The notes under the pieces were generated by a model. The model was not told where the DNA came from. It did not search any database and saw only the letters and a list, made by a program, of their open reading frames with translations. DNA of 64,000 nt from Corynespora cassiicola (Eukaryota > Ascomycota > Dothideomycetes > Pleosporales > Corynesporascaceae): positions 248,001 through 312,000 of the forward strand of contig JAEUWY010000016.1 in NCBI GenBank assembly GCA_022059125.1, read 5' to 3'. Each line of letters begins with the position of its first letter. The first letter of the stretch is position 1. Shown in pieces: positions 34,480-44,725 of this stretch. The translations under genes and the position numbers were made by a program.

Positions 34480-35149
34480 TTTTGGGGGGAGGCACACAAA
34501 GTGTAGGGGCGGGCCCTGCAGAAAAGTAATGAATCGATTGGGAATCTCAACTTGTAGCAAAACCGATATCTGGGCCTGAAAAGCTAGGCTGTCTGGGACC
34601 CCGTAGACGGTTCCGGAACCGAATGAAAGGAGATAGCGAATAGATGGTAAAAACAGCCCCGTCCGTTTTTCCCAAGGGAACAAAAATAAACTCCGCGTAT
34701 CCTAAAAAAAACAGCACTAAGAAAGTAAGAGTAAATCCAACAAGAATAGCCAAATAGAGCACAGTATCCGCCCAGTTCCCCACATACAAATCGAGATATC
34801 GCTAGATCCCGCGCCGTTTTTTTTGCGCTATAGAACGATGGAGTGAACAGGTGTGTCAGAGACGTCGCAAACACACCAGCAAGAAAAGAAAGAGGTGAGA
34901 AAACCGAAAAAAAGAGGTCAGGGGTATGTGTCCGTTTTTGTTTTCATCGACAGGTCGTGAATGGCGGGAGGTAAGGGATAAAGATTCCGCCAGAAGGAGG
35001 ATATTAGAAGAAAAAAAATATAGTTCGCCCGCTCGAGGGCCAAAAGGTCGGGCCCCAGAGGTGGTGAAATCCACAGGGGGGGGTTTGTGCATAGTTTTGC
35101 ACGGAGAATGGAAAGTGTGTATAGAAAGGGGTGGGTGGGAGGGGCCGGC

Positions 35150-35997
35150 TCAGTAGTCGACGGGGGCGGGATACCGCCTCTGGGCGGACTTGTACTGCTC
35201 TGGGTACTTTCGGGCAGCGCGGTCGTTGAGTTGGCTAAGGGCGCGTTAGCAAACCGCTCCTCCAGAATTGGAACAGAGGGTAGGCGCTTGGGCGCAAAGG
35301 AGATTCTAATCCGAAGGGAATTGGAACGAGGAGAAAGGGAGGAGGGGGAACGCACTCTACGCGCTTCTGCGTCCACTGGAGATCCTTTTGCACTTCCTTG
35401 GCTGTGCGCATTCCATCGGCGAAGTTTGCGCGCGCGCCCGCGAGCCGGCGTTGGGCGAGGGCTTGGAGCTCGAGGAGTTCGCGGTGCTTTGCGTTGAGTT
35501 CGCCGGATCTGGCACCTTGTCAGTCGTCTACTCTGCAATATCGTGTGCGGTATCAAGCAGGCTCCCCAATTGCATGCCCCACCGCCACCGCAACTCAATT
35601 GCGTTGCCAGTGACCGCAAGCATCAGTTTGCCAGGACGGTAGGCTAGGAATGGTAAACTCACGTCTGGGCCTGCTTCGCCAAACTCCTGTCCAAGGGCGT
35701 GGGGTCGAAGCTCCCGTTCACCCGCTCGCCCATGTACTCCATCAGGTCGACGCTGGCGCCGGTCCCGCTGCTGGAGCTGGCGTCGTAGTCGCTGGCGGAG
35801 CCGGCATAGCTGCTCGACGTGGCCGAGGGCGCGTACGAGGCGACGCCATTTGTGGAGACGCTCTCGGCGGCCGAGGGCGGGGAGCCTGCGACGCGGTTGT
35901 AGGTGGGTTGCTGAGGGGGGTAGTAGTAGCCCGGCTTTTGGGGCATGTTGATGGGGAGGGAGGCGGGGTAGGCCGAGTAGTAGTTGTGGGACGACAT
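35150..35997 (-). CDS. KXD1: BLOC-1 subunit KXD1 (KxDL protein)
   Basis: Three exons, 35997-35663, 35508-35356 and 35234-35150, encode 190 residues. Introns are 154 nt (GTGAGT..GCCAG) and 121 nt (GTGCGT..TTAG with a GCTAAC branch). The N-terminus is Tyr/Pro/Ser-rich and disordered. The C-terminal half is a coiled helix with the block FDPTPLDRSLAKQAQ joined to SGELNAKHRELLELQALAQR, then FADGMRTAKEVQKDLQWTQK and LNDRAARKYPEQYKSA, ending in RRYPAPVDY. The KDL tripeptide followed by a helix and KYPEQY fits the KxDL family. In yeast, Kxd1 is a subunit of the BLOC-1 complex that acts on endosomes in maturation and Rab regulation. Without splicing the family would not be recognisable. Confidence 0.85.
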
Positions 35998-36227
35998 GGT
36001 GGCGGGTAGGTTGGGTAGTGGTGGGCTGTTGGAAAGCAATTGGGTGTGTGGGGGTGGACTGGACGGGGGTGGGTTGGCAGGAGGAGGGACAATGGGTGAG
36101 GAGTAACTAAGGCTTGGAAGGGGGGCAACAGCAATGGACTCAGCAGAGTGAGATATCTGGCAAAGGGAGAAGCTGGAGGAAAAGAAGAATCAGAAAGAAA
36201 GACTGCTCGACCGCATCTCAGACCCCC

Positions 36228-36234
36228 TTTTATA
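36228..36234 (-). promoter_or_regulatory. TATA box of KXD1
   Basis: The minus strand reads TATAAAA here, in the context GGGTATAAAAGG, 231 bp before the KXD1 start codon. The match is strong and the distance fits a long leader. Confidence 0.5.
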
Positions 36235-37753
36235 CCCACCGTCGGCGTATACACGGCAATGCCTTCGTCACCATCACCCGTACTTACACACCCCCTTCCC
36301 GTCTCTCCCCCAGTAACCCCGCTCATGAAGGGGGGTGAGGTGATGGAGCTGCATAGTCGTACGTCCACTGAAACCTTCTCCCGCTGGATCCGAAGCTAGA
36401 GAGCGTCATTTTGGACTGGGCTGGAAGAAACCGCCAGGCCACAGGCGGGCGGTGGATGCACCATGGCCAGAGGGATCCCATGTCCGAGAGAAGGGCCAAT
36501 TGGCCAATGGGCCAGGCGGGCAAAGAGCTAGCGGAGCATAATCAGCAGCATCAGGGTCGCGGGTAGCAACCAGGGAGATTGGCGTTGGGCCCAATTGCGG
36601 GAGAGGTGGGTGTGTGTGGGATTGCCATCATTTTTTTTTTCTCGCTGGTGCTGGCCCTCATCTGGCAATGCCGTCGTCCAACCGACAGCATGCGAGAGGC
36701 TAAGGGCAGCAAGCAGAAATGGTAAGCGCATCAGACGCGGACCCCAGTACCGTGGGATAAAAGCAGCGTCGGCGGATTGCTGTAGGTGCATGGGTAGTAT
36801 GCCTGACGGGCATGCTAGGTGTTGTCAAAAGTGATGCGCTGGCTCGACAGCACGCCAGCGCCCTTTGGACATGCAATCTGGATAAGGCATGCGGAGGAGG
36901 CATGACGGACGGCCCAGGCTGCTGCAGGCCGGTGGCAAGGCAGATGGGCAAGCGAGGTGCAGCATTGAGAGGGCGCAGGGCAGGGCCCACAGGAGAAGCA
37001 GCACCCGTTAGCAAGGGAGGACAGCGTTTGTGTGCGAGCGAGGCCGAATGCGTGGGCGCGCGGAAAACGTCCAGTCCTGGCGGAGCAGATGGCTAGTGCG
37101 CCGCTGGACTCCTCAGCTGGTGCGGCACTGGGGGGACACTGGGGGGACACTGGGCCCAGCGACGGTCGACGTCCTTCCATCAGAAATGCCTTGGGACGAG
37201 ATCGGCCCGGCGAGAGCCCCGCGACACGCTACCACGCTTCCACGCTACCGCGCCCATCCCCATCCCTCCCGCATACCGACGAGACCCCGTGCGTCATCAG
37301 CGCTGTGGGCGAGGGGGGGCGCTGTCTAGCCAGGACCCGGGGGTGGACCAGGGCTGAGGGCGCCCGCCAATGGACCGCAGCCGTGGCCTGCGCCCTGCCT
37401 TGGCCGCCTTGATGCCCTACAGCTGGCCGCCATCCCGGTCCGCGTAGCAGCGTAACAGAGCACGACACCTCACCCACACGAACGCACACGAACGCACCTC
37501 CGTCCATCACCCAGCCCAAACTGCCAACTGCCTCCTGCACCTCCCACCCGGATGCGAGTGGCGGTGAGCACCCACCGGCCAGCAACCCAGATGGGCCACG
37601 GCGCCCGCCGCCCCATGTGACCGCCCTGCGCTGCACGCAACCCCCCTCGCGTCGGCTGCGGGTGGCCCCCGAACCCCATCCATCGTCCCCGTGCTGTGCT
37701 CCTCTCCCTTTCCTCGTTGCCCGGCTGCCCGCATTCGCTTTAGGCTTCACCAG

Positions 37754-37792
37754 TAGGTAGGTAGGTAGGTGGGTAGGCAGGTGGGTAGGTAG
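37754..37792. repeat. (TAGG)n-type simple repeat
   Basis: A run of TAGG units with G and C variants (GTGGG, TAGGC) over about 39 bp. Confidence 0.8.
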
Positions 37793-38063
37793 ACGACGCA
37801 GGGCGGGGGCGAGCCACCGCAAAACAAACCCCGTGTGCAGCGCCGTTGCGCCGGGGCGTCCACCAGACCCACAGCCCTCTCCGTCCGTATGTCTGTCAGT
37901 CTGTCCAACCTCTGCCCGCGCGCCGATCCGCTGTGGCACAGCTGTCAGCCTGCTGCCATGCGCCCTGCGCGTGGAGGCACCGCGGCCTGAGACGAAGATG
38001 TCGTACAGCAAAAGCACATCAAACGGGGGAGTGACGGGGGCTGGAGGGTACCAGCCTATCCGG

Positions 38064-38154
38064 CCTATCCAGCCTGGGATCTATGCGCCGAACCGCGCGA
38101 GGTCGTGTCCGCGAAAGCCTATCCAGCCCAGGAACTATGCGCGGAGCGCAGCAG
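38064..38154. repeat. diverged direct repeat, 54-bp period
   Basis: A unit starting CCTATCCAGCC and containing CTATGCGCSG is present twice, at 38064 and 38118. The unit is about 37 bp and differs by several bases between copies. A partial CCTATCCGG copy precedes it. Confidence 0.6.
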
Positions 38155-38491
38155 TCGGAGGCTGGCCGTGGCTTCAGACAGACACCGGCCATGTTCCGTA
38201 TTGCGCGCCTCGTTGGATATGTTCTTTGTGGGCGAGGCCATGTATATACTATACTGCACATCATACGGGGACCGTTGGCCTATCCGTTGCCACGAACGGT
38301 GCGCCGAACGGAAAGAGGCGTGTCACCAGCTAATCACACTGAATCCCGCTGAATCAAATGCCGGAAAGTGTCTTGTCGCCATCAAATCATATTTTGCAAT
38401 CCAGCAGTGGGAGGAAAAAGTGTCTAGGAACCCCAACCCACACTGTGATTCGCCAAGTCTTGATGTCTACACCCTCTCTAAAGCTACCTAT

Positions 38492-41113
38492 CTACATCCG
38501 GTTGGACGCAATCGCACGCGAGATGATCCTAGCAAAACTGCCAGGCACGTCCTGGTCCTCCTTGGCCGTCTCGATGCCGACAATGACTTTCTTGACCCCC
38601 ACTCCAATCTCCTCGCTGCCCGTATTTTGCTGGAGCTCGCCGATTGACCTCTGTATATCCTGGTCCGAGAACCCGCCTGCCTCGCTCATGATATGCGCGA
38701 GTTCCCTCTGCGTGTTGACGTTTGGCACCGCAATCTCGGCGTCGAACCTGTGGAACAGATCCAGCTGCGTCAGGACTGATCGCTCCGTTGTCGTAGCGAA
38801 AACCAGTAGCCGGCGGTCCTACGTTGCCCTGGTTAGCTGGTGTTCATGCACACGCCATGCTTGTGACTTACCTTGGGGGGCTGTTTTCCTAGCAGCACTT
38901 TTAGTGCTACCAGTACCGTATTGCTGAAGCGAGGGCCAATCGGCGCCCAATCGACGAGCAGCTCGATATTGTCGATTACAATGACACTGAGCGGACTCTT
39001 GTATGCGTCTCGGAACGTCTTGTCAAGCTGCTGTACCTTCTGCATCTCGCTAAACCCAACCATGTCATCGGGCGAAATCATCTTGATAAATGGAAATCCC
39101 GACTCAATGGCCATTTGTGCCGCAAGTGCCGTCTTACCACTTCCCGGCGGCCCATGCAGGGCCACGGAGAAGATGGGCGTGTGTTTCCGGACCTGGTTGA
39201 CGTACAGCCGACCCTCCTTGAGAATGTCGTCGATGAAAGGCGAATAGTGGATGATGCCGTGTAGAATGCGCTTTCCGAGTTCTTCTTCGGCGACACCAAA
39301 CAAGGGCTTGACTTCGTCGAGCGCATTCAAGAAATCCTGTCGGTTTACCTTCATCTCGCTCACGTTGGACTCGATGCCAGCCATGGTGCCGACCTTGATG
39401 TGTCGACTGAAGGCAAATGACGAGGCCGCCTTGACAAGACCGTTGATCTCGGCGCCGGAAAAGTTCTTGGTGAGTCTCGCCAGCTCCTCCACGTTGACAT
39501 CGTTGTCGATGACGTTGTTGTTCCGCATCTTGGTCGTGTGAATCTTGAGAATCTGCGCGCGACCGGACTCGTCTGGAAGAGAAATCTCCATGTGCACCTC
39601 CAAACGTCCGGCACGGAGAAGAGCCTCATCGATCATGTCCATACGGTTGGTCATTCCGATCAAGAGGATATTGTTCAGCTGGTCCACACCGTCGAGCTTC
39701 GAAAGCAGCTGGTTGACAACGCTATCACCAACGCCAGTGCCTCCACCGCTCGAGCCACGCTGCTTGCAGACGGCGTCCAGTTCGTCGAAGATGATGATAT
39801 GGAGGCCACTCTCGTCGCCCTTCTCCTTGTACTCTGCCTCGGCGTCCGCGAAGAGTTTGCGAATGTTTTCTTCTGATTGGCCAACGTACTTGTTGAGGAC
39901 CTCAGGACCGTTGATGACCTTGGGTTCTCTTGCGTTCAGCATCTTACCGATCTGACGCGCAATCAAGGTTTTTCCTGTTCCTGGAGGGCCATACAGAAGG
40001 ATACCGCGAACGTGCTGGATACCGAGCTTCTCGACGAGATCAGGTGGGAAGATGCGCGAGGCGAAAGCCCTACGGAAAATGGCGCTGAACTCGGTATCCA
40101 GACCGCCGATACCCATGTCTTCAAACTTGAAGCCCGCTGAAATGATGGAGTTGGCGTTGGGTCGCCTCTTCGAGGCCTTCAGGTTGATACCACTCTTGCC
40201 GTCCTTGAAGAAATTGATTTCGCTGTGCTTTGTGAGGATGCCACGGGCTCTTGGGTCAGTCAGGGGTGTTCCGCCGCTTGCGTCCGATTTCTCCATGGAT
40301 AGATCTACTAACGAAACGGATCGTATCGAAAGGCGAAGGTATATGCTCTTGATGTCCATGAGTAGCTGTTGGCCTGGGGCAAGCACCTGATTCTCAAAGT
40401 TCTGTAGCTCGTCAGTCTCCTAGCCTCTAGAGAACATGACATTCCCACCTTTTTGAACTGTGTAGCAAGTTCATCTTGATCGTAGGGCGTCTCTGTCGTC
40501 TTCCTAGACGCAAATCCGACCTCGACCTCCATGGAGCCCAAATAGCACTGGCCACCCTGGCTAAAGGCATCATACGGCTCTACCGAGACAAAATCTTGCG
40601 GGCCAAGTGTGATTCCCGCCCATGTCCGCTGCGCGTCTGTGAGGCCGATTTCACCGGGAGGGCAGCCCTCGGTGGGCCGTGCGGATAGCACAAAGTTCCC
40701 GTTCACGAGTATGTAGGTATCGGAACCGTCGCGGGAGGGTGGAAAGTCTCGGGGTGATACGGCGACCCTAGAAAACGTTAGTTGGTAACAGTTCATTGAT
40801 TTAGTTTCATAGCACTTAGTACTCACAAGTTTCCAAAGGCGTATGCGTTGCCTCCTGGGCTTTTGATCGGGCGCAACTGGACCGCTCTACCGCCCCCGCC
40901 CATGCCGCCAGGCGCAGGGCCTCGCGCGGGCACCCGCTGTGGCTGACCGTAGCCCTGGGGAGGCTGATCGTTGTATCCCGGCCGCATATTGTCGTAGCCT
41001 GGGGAGCGCGGCGGAGGTGGTTGTTGCTGTGGTGGCCTGCCGTAGCCGTCGTTTCGCGGGGGAGGGCGCGGGGAACTGCCAGGGAGGCCCGGTACGCGGT
41101 CGCGATTGAACAT
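38492..41113 (-). CDS. SEC18: vesicular-fusion ATPase Sec18 (NSF)
   Basis: Four exons, 41113-40827, 40767-40449, 40401-38872 and 38818-38492, encode 820 residues. Introns are 59, 47 and 53 nt. Sec18 is the hexameric AAA ATPase that, with alpha-SNAP (Sec17), takes apart SNARE complexes after membrane fusion. A Pro/Gln/Gly-rich N-terminus (about 1-95) precedes the N domain. The D1 domain has Walker A GPPGTGKT at about 340-347, Walker B IIIFDELDAV at about 404-412 and GMTNRMDMIDEALLRAGRLE. The D2 domain has GPPGSGKT at about 619-626 and VIVIDNIELL at about 675-684, the expected weaker Walker B of D2. Exon 3 begins NFENQVLAPGQQLLMDIKS, which fixes the second junction. The last exon holds LLVFATTTERSVLTQLDLF and the C-terminal helix bundle. 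Confidence 0.96.
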
Positions 41114-42744
41114 GATTCAAACTGTGGTATGCAAGAGCTCGGTCCTTCAAGTATATGTAGCGGAAGAAGTGAACACGTAAGTAGTCGAGTGCAGCCCTGG
41201 AGGCAACGGCGTTTCCAGACGTTTGAGAACGATGAAGCTCGGGCCACCTGGCCCGCATGCACCGCCACCGATGCAGGGGTCTGGCGGGGCAGAATCGTAC
41301 GGTCAGTCTAGCGCGCGACGGCCTCTTTCAATTGGGAGAGTTGATCATGCAGCCGGCATAGTATTAGGTGGTCGCTATTGGAACACGTCAGACCTTTTTT
41401 GAATGGGGGAAAATGACTATGGAGCTGACAGAGCATTAAGTGGCTGCCGCAAAAACATGCTAGTCATTTGGACTGAGGGGAGGACTGTAATGGTACTAAC
41501 AAAAGAAAATTAGTTAGGATGACGACATACCGTCTTCCTCTCAGCGCGGCTATCTAAAGCGAAAACCTTTTTTGGGCCAGAGGAGTTTATCATGGGGTCG
41601 GACGAGCATCAAATGGCTGGCGTGAAATAAAGGCGCATAGATATCTGGACTGGCCATGAAGCAACACTGGTTGTCGGCTGTTGATCTCACCGACCTGGGA
41701 AATAGGCATCCTCGAACTTCTTGGATTTGGACAAGTTCAATAACTCTGGAGGTCTTTAGGCAGCTATCACCCTTCGAAGGCGTGGCACCAACAACCGAAG
41801 AAAACACCAAATCGATATCACGAACTGTTCATCATAGTGTTTTTTTGTAGAGAATGAGGCGCGATTCTGTCATTGAGATTGTCTGTGTAGAGCCCTTCAC
41901 GATTATTCAAAGTCTGGGGCTGACAATGACTAAAAAGAATCAGTCAACCTTTAACGGTGGCGTCAAGGATTAACCATTCCGACGCGATAAAACATATTCA
42001 ATCATTGCTAGAAGCTTATGTGGCACAGTAATAGATATCTGGCCGGCTTACTTGGACATCACCGGGTAGACGTTAGCATGTGATATTTCTGAATCTTGCC
42101 ACGTAAGTCAGACATAACAAACGGTTTGTGAAAACCTCATACCAAAACCAGCATGGCTCCAGATTTTCCCAGTTATACATCACTTTCAGTAACTGATTAT
42201 CATGAATTGCTAATAGCGCCTGGGCCGAATCGAACCAAAACTGCGAAGACATTTGAGATGGAGCTGACATTTAGGATTTCTTTTTTGGGATTATTTTTTT
42301 CTGCAGATGCTCGTAGCTTGCGTTCGAACCAGCTGGCTATAAGATTAATCTTAATATAAGCACTCTCAATACGAGTAAATAGCGCCAAAGCTGCCAAAAA
42401 ATGAGAGACAATATGTACAAATTCTGCTCTCTTTTGAATCCCGACTATAGTGCTTGGTCAGAGATGTCATTGAGACAAAAACTCCGCATGTTATGCCATA
42501 AAATAACGTTGACAGGATCAAGTGATTTTAGCCTATGCCTTACTTTTTGGATTATCTCTTCTACTCTTTAGACTGCGATGTTTCCAAATATGATCATCAC
42601 CAGGTTCCGACATAGCTACATCGCTGATGTCCATCAAGTTCTCACACCCACTAAACTGTGTACCAATGAAACGAAACGAAGACTCATATACCGGTGATTC
42701 TATCTATAAACTTTGGAGAGGGATCAAGAAGCACATGAATGAAC
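41114..42744. other. AT-rich gene-free island
   Basis: About 1.6 kb with no gene. From about 41300 it is clearly AT-rich, with stops in all frames and no open frame over 90 codons, unlike the GC-rich genes on both sides. It looks like worn repetitive sequence. The first 200 bases should be the SEC18 promoter and leader. Confidence 0.55.
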
Positions 42745-43821
42745 CTAAAATCCCTTCCCAAGATGAATGCTCACACCGCCTCCATACCACAACGTCCCCA
42801 TGCGACTGTCCAACCCCTTCTCCTGCCCCACAATCCACTCTCCCCCCTCCGGAACCACCCCTCCATTCTCCTCCGGCCAATATGTCGTCCGCAACCACTC
42901 ATTGATCTCCTCAATCTTTCCAATGAACCGCTCCATCTTCTTCGGATCAGGCGCTCCCGCACTATCCTCGAAATCCTTCGGATCGATGAACCGCCCAACG
43001 GTCAGGTGGCTCGAAGGAACGACATAGCGCGAGTCGACCTGCGCGCCCGTCTCGCTGCACAGCGCATACACGTCGCGCCGGAGGTGGTGGTACGTGTACC
43101 TATCCTCCTCCAGCGAGCGGCCCCCGGGCGATGCTTCGCCCGCGGCAGGCACGAAGCTAAGTGCCAGCGCGGAGGCATCGAAGCTGATCATGGGCTTTAT
43201 GAGGCGGGCGCGGTGGGCGTGCGTGTAGTCGGTGATGTTAGGGATCTTCTCGCGCATAATGTCGACCAAGTGCCTGATCTCTTCTTCTTTCTTGGAGTGC
43301 GTCATTTCGAGGACGGTGATGTGGAGGTTGTCTTGGGGCATCAGCCAGAGATCTGGGAGAGGTTAGGTTCAGGCGGGGAGTTGGGGGAGGGGAGGGGCGG
43401 ACGGGGGGCTTCTTTGACCAGTTCGGTTTGCACGTGCTTGATTAGTTGCTTGATCTTCTGGGTGGGGCGGCCCCAGAAGACGAGGCAATGGCGGGGATCT
43501 GCGTAGCCTGGCTCGATGGTCGGATCGCTTAGGCGGAGGAGTATGGGGTCTATGCTAACGCCCGGGAAGTCTTTGGCTAGCATCTTTGCTTTTTGCTGAG
43601 AATTGCGGGTGCTACGATGCGTCGTGTACTTTGCTTGTATTTGTAGCTGTCCGATCATCAGTATAGTCAAACTAGCTCTGTAGACATTGGAGGCATACCG
43701 CGTCATCTTCGCAGGCTGCTATTATTGCTTCATACGGGTTGCTGAATGAGGATGTTGATACCCCGCTGAGGTCCTCGAATGTGTTGCTCGTGTGTACTGG
43801 AACAGGCTTCTGGTTGGTCAT
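42745..43821 (-). CDS. 2H phosphoesterase (LigT/CPDase-like)
   Basis: Three exons, 43821-43699, 43646-43403 and 43352-42745, give 324 residues. Intron 1 is 52 nt (GTATGC..GACAG with a CTGAT branch). Intron 2 is 50 nt and has the unusual donor GTCCGC, a CCTAACC branch and acceptor CCCAG; it joins LVKEAP to HLWLMPQDNLHITVLEM. The two H-x-T/S motifs of the 2H superfamily are visible: LHITV and, about 100 residues on, SHLTVGRF. Members act on 2',3'-cyclic phosphates, on 2'-5' RNA bonds or as small-molecule phosphodiesterases. The exact substrate cannot be told. Two further conserved blocks are HCLVFWGRPTQKIK before the first motif and AHRARLIKPMISFDASALAL between the motifs. The start at 43821 gives MTNQKPVPVHTSNTFEDLSG. 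It is divergent from the DNMT5 gene. Confidence 0.85.
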
Positions 43822-44725
43822 GATGGAGGGAATCCGGATACAAATTAGGGTCGAGTAAAGTGCGCAGCAAGATTGTAAGGCCTATAGATCTTGTTCTTCC
43901 TGTCCAGCGGAAGGGCGTGCAGTGGATGTATATGAGCGGTGTCGGGCCGGGCAAGAAGTCACCTTTCCCGTTGTGGTAGCATATCCGCTTCGGTTATGAC
44001 ATCCTCACACACGTCGCTCGAGCTTAGCTCTCTCCATCATCTCTCTCACTCGCACGTCTCTGTACCTCTCCAGGATTGATGACTTGGACAAACCGCACAC
44101 TTGAGTCAAACAGCTCTCCGCTGCCTCCTATTATCTCGCGTCGAGGTAGCACTTCCTCACGTCTATTCTCACGCGTCACCTTTCACTGCCGCGGTAGCTG
44201 GCCATGGCTCATACTCGCCGCACCAGCTCAGCGGCATCCTGTTGGCCTGTGATGGCTAATTATGCTGGGACGTCCTTCTGTCTGAGAAAGAGACAGCCAT
44301 GAGAACACGATGAGTTGCAGGGACGCGGGTAGCCTTCCTGCACCACTGCCTACACAAACCAGCGTCTTTAGCGGCGGGGGCAGCCCCGAAAGGCACCAAG
44401 CCAGTACTTCCATGCACCGGAAGCATGCATGGCCTGAGATACCTTAGACGGGCAAAGCAGCTTCGTGGATGCAGATGCCCAAATGGGCTGGGCGACGCCA
44501 GACCACGTGAGCCGCGTTGACGCGCCCACCTGGGCACTTGGGCAGGGTCTTTCTTCGCGCGTCGAGCCTTATCTGCCTCCTCAGCGTCCCCAAACCAAAC
44601 GGACAGGCCCCGCTCCACCTCACAACCGCCCACTATCCTCACTGCCCACTTCTTGCCCGCCTGTACTGCTTGGATTCCCCTCTCTCCACTGAACCCAGCC
44701 ACCTTGTTTGAAATTGTCCTCTCCA
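43822..44725. promoter_or_regulatory. divergent promoter region, 2H phosphoesterase/DNMT5
   Basis: About 900 bp between the start codons of two divergent genes. No further gene is supported; open frames at 44228-44732 overlap on both strands. It should contain both promoters. Confidence 0.5.

Larger units (their letters stand above)
31843..35149. other. 3.3-kb gene-free stretch
   Basis: No convincing gene. The frames at 31980-32747 and 32951-33502 have no motif, no splice structure and unlike codon use. The frames at 33864-34550 lie in CAC/ACAC-rich simple sequence. A foldback element sits at 33663-33857. The last 200-250 bases are probably the KXD1 3' UTR. Confidence 0.45.
35998..38491. other. 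2.5-kb intergenic region
   Basis: KXD1 leader and promoter at the left and the SEC18 3' end at the right. Between them I see no gene. Open frames are high in GC, overlap on both strands and are simple in composition. A TAGG-type tetranucleotide run lies at 37754-37792, and a 38-bp direct repeat at 38064-38154. Confidence 0.45.

Noticed and set aside
33864..34550. 228-codon minus-strand frame
   Set aside because: Encoded by CAC/CACAC-rich simple sequence and a GT microsatellite; the translation is low in complexity.
37229..38017. 262-codon minus-strand frame
   Set aside because: Gly/Arg/Thr-rich translation running through the TAGG simple repeat; no domain seen and both strands are open.
42300..42345. 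tRNA-like T-arm (GGTTCGAAC on the minus strand) in the AT-rich island
   Set aside because: No acceptor stem, D arm or anticodon arm can be paired around it.
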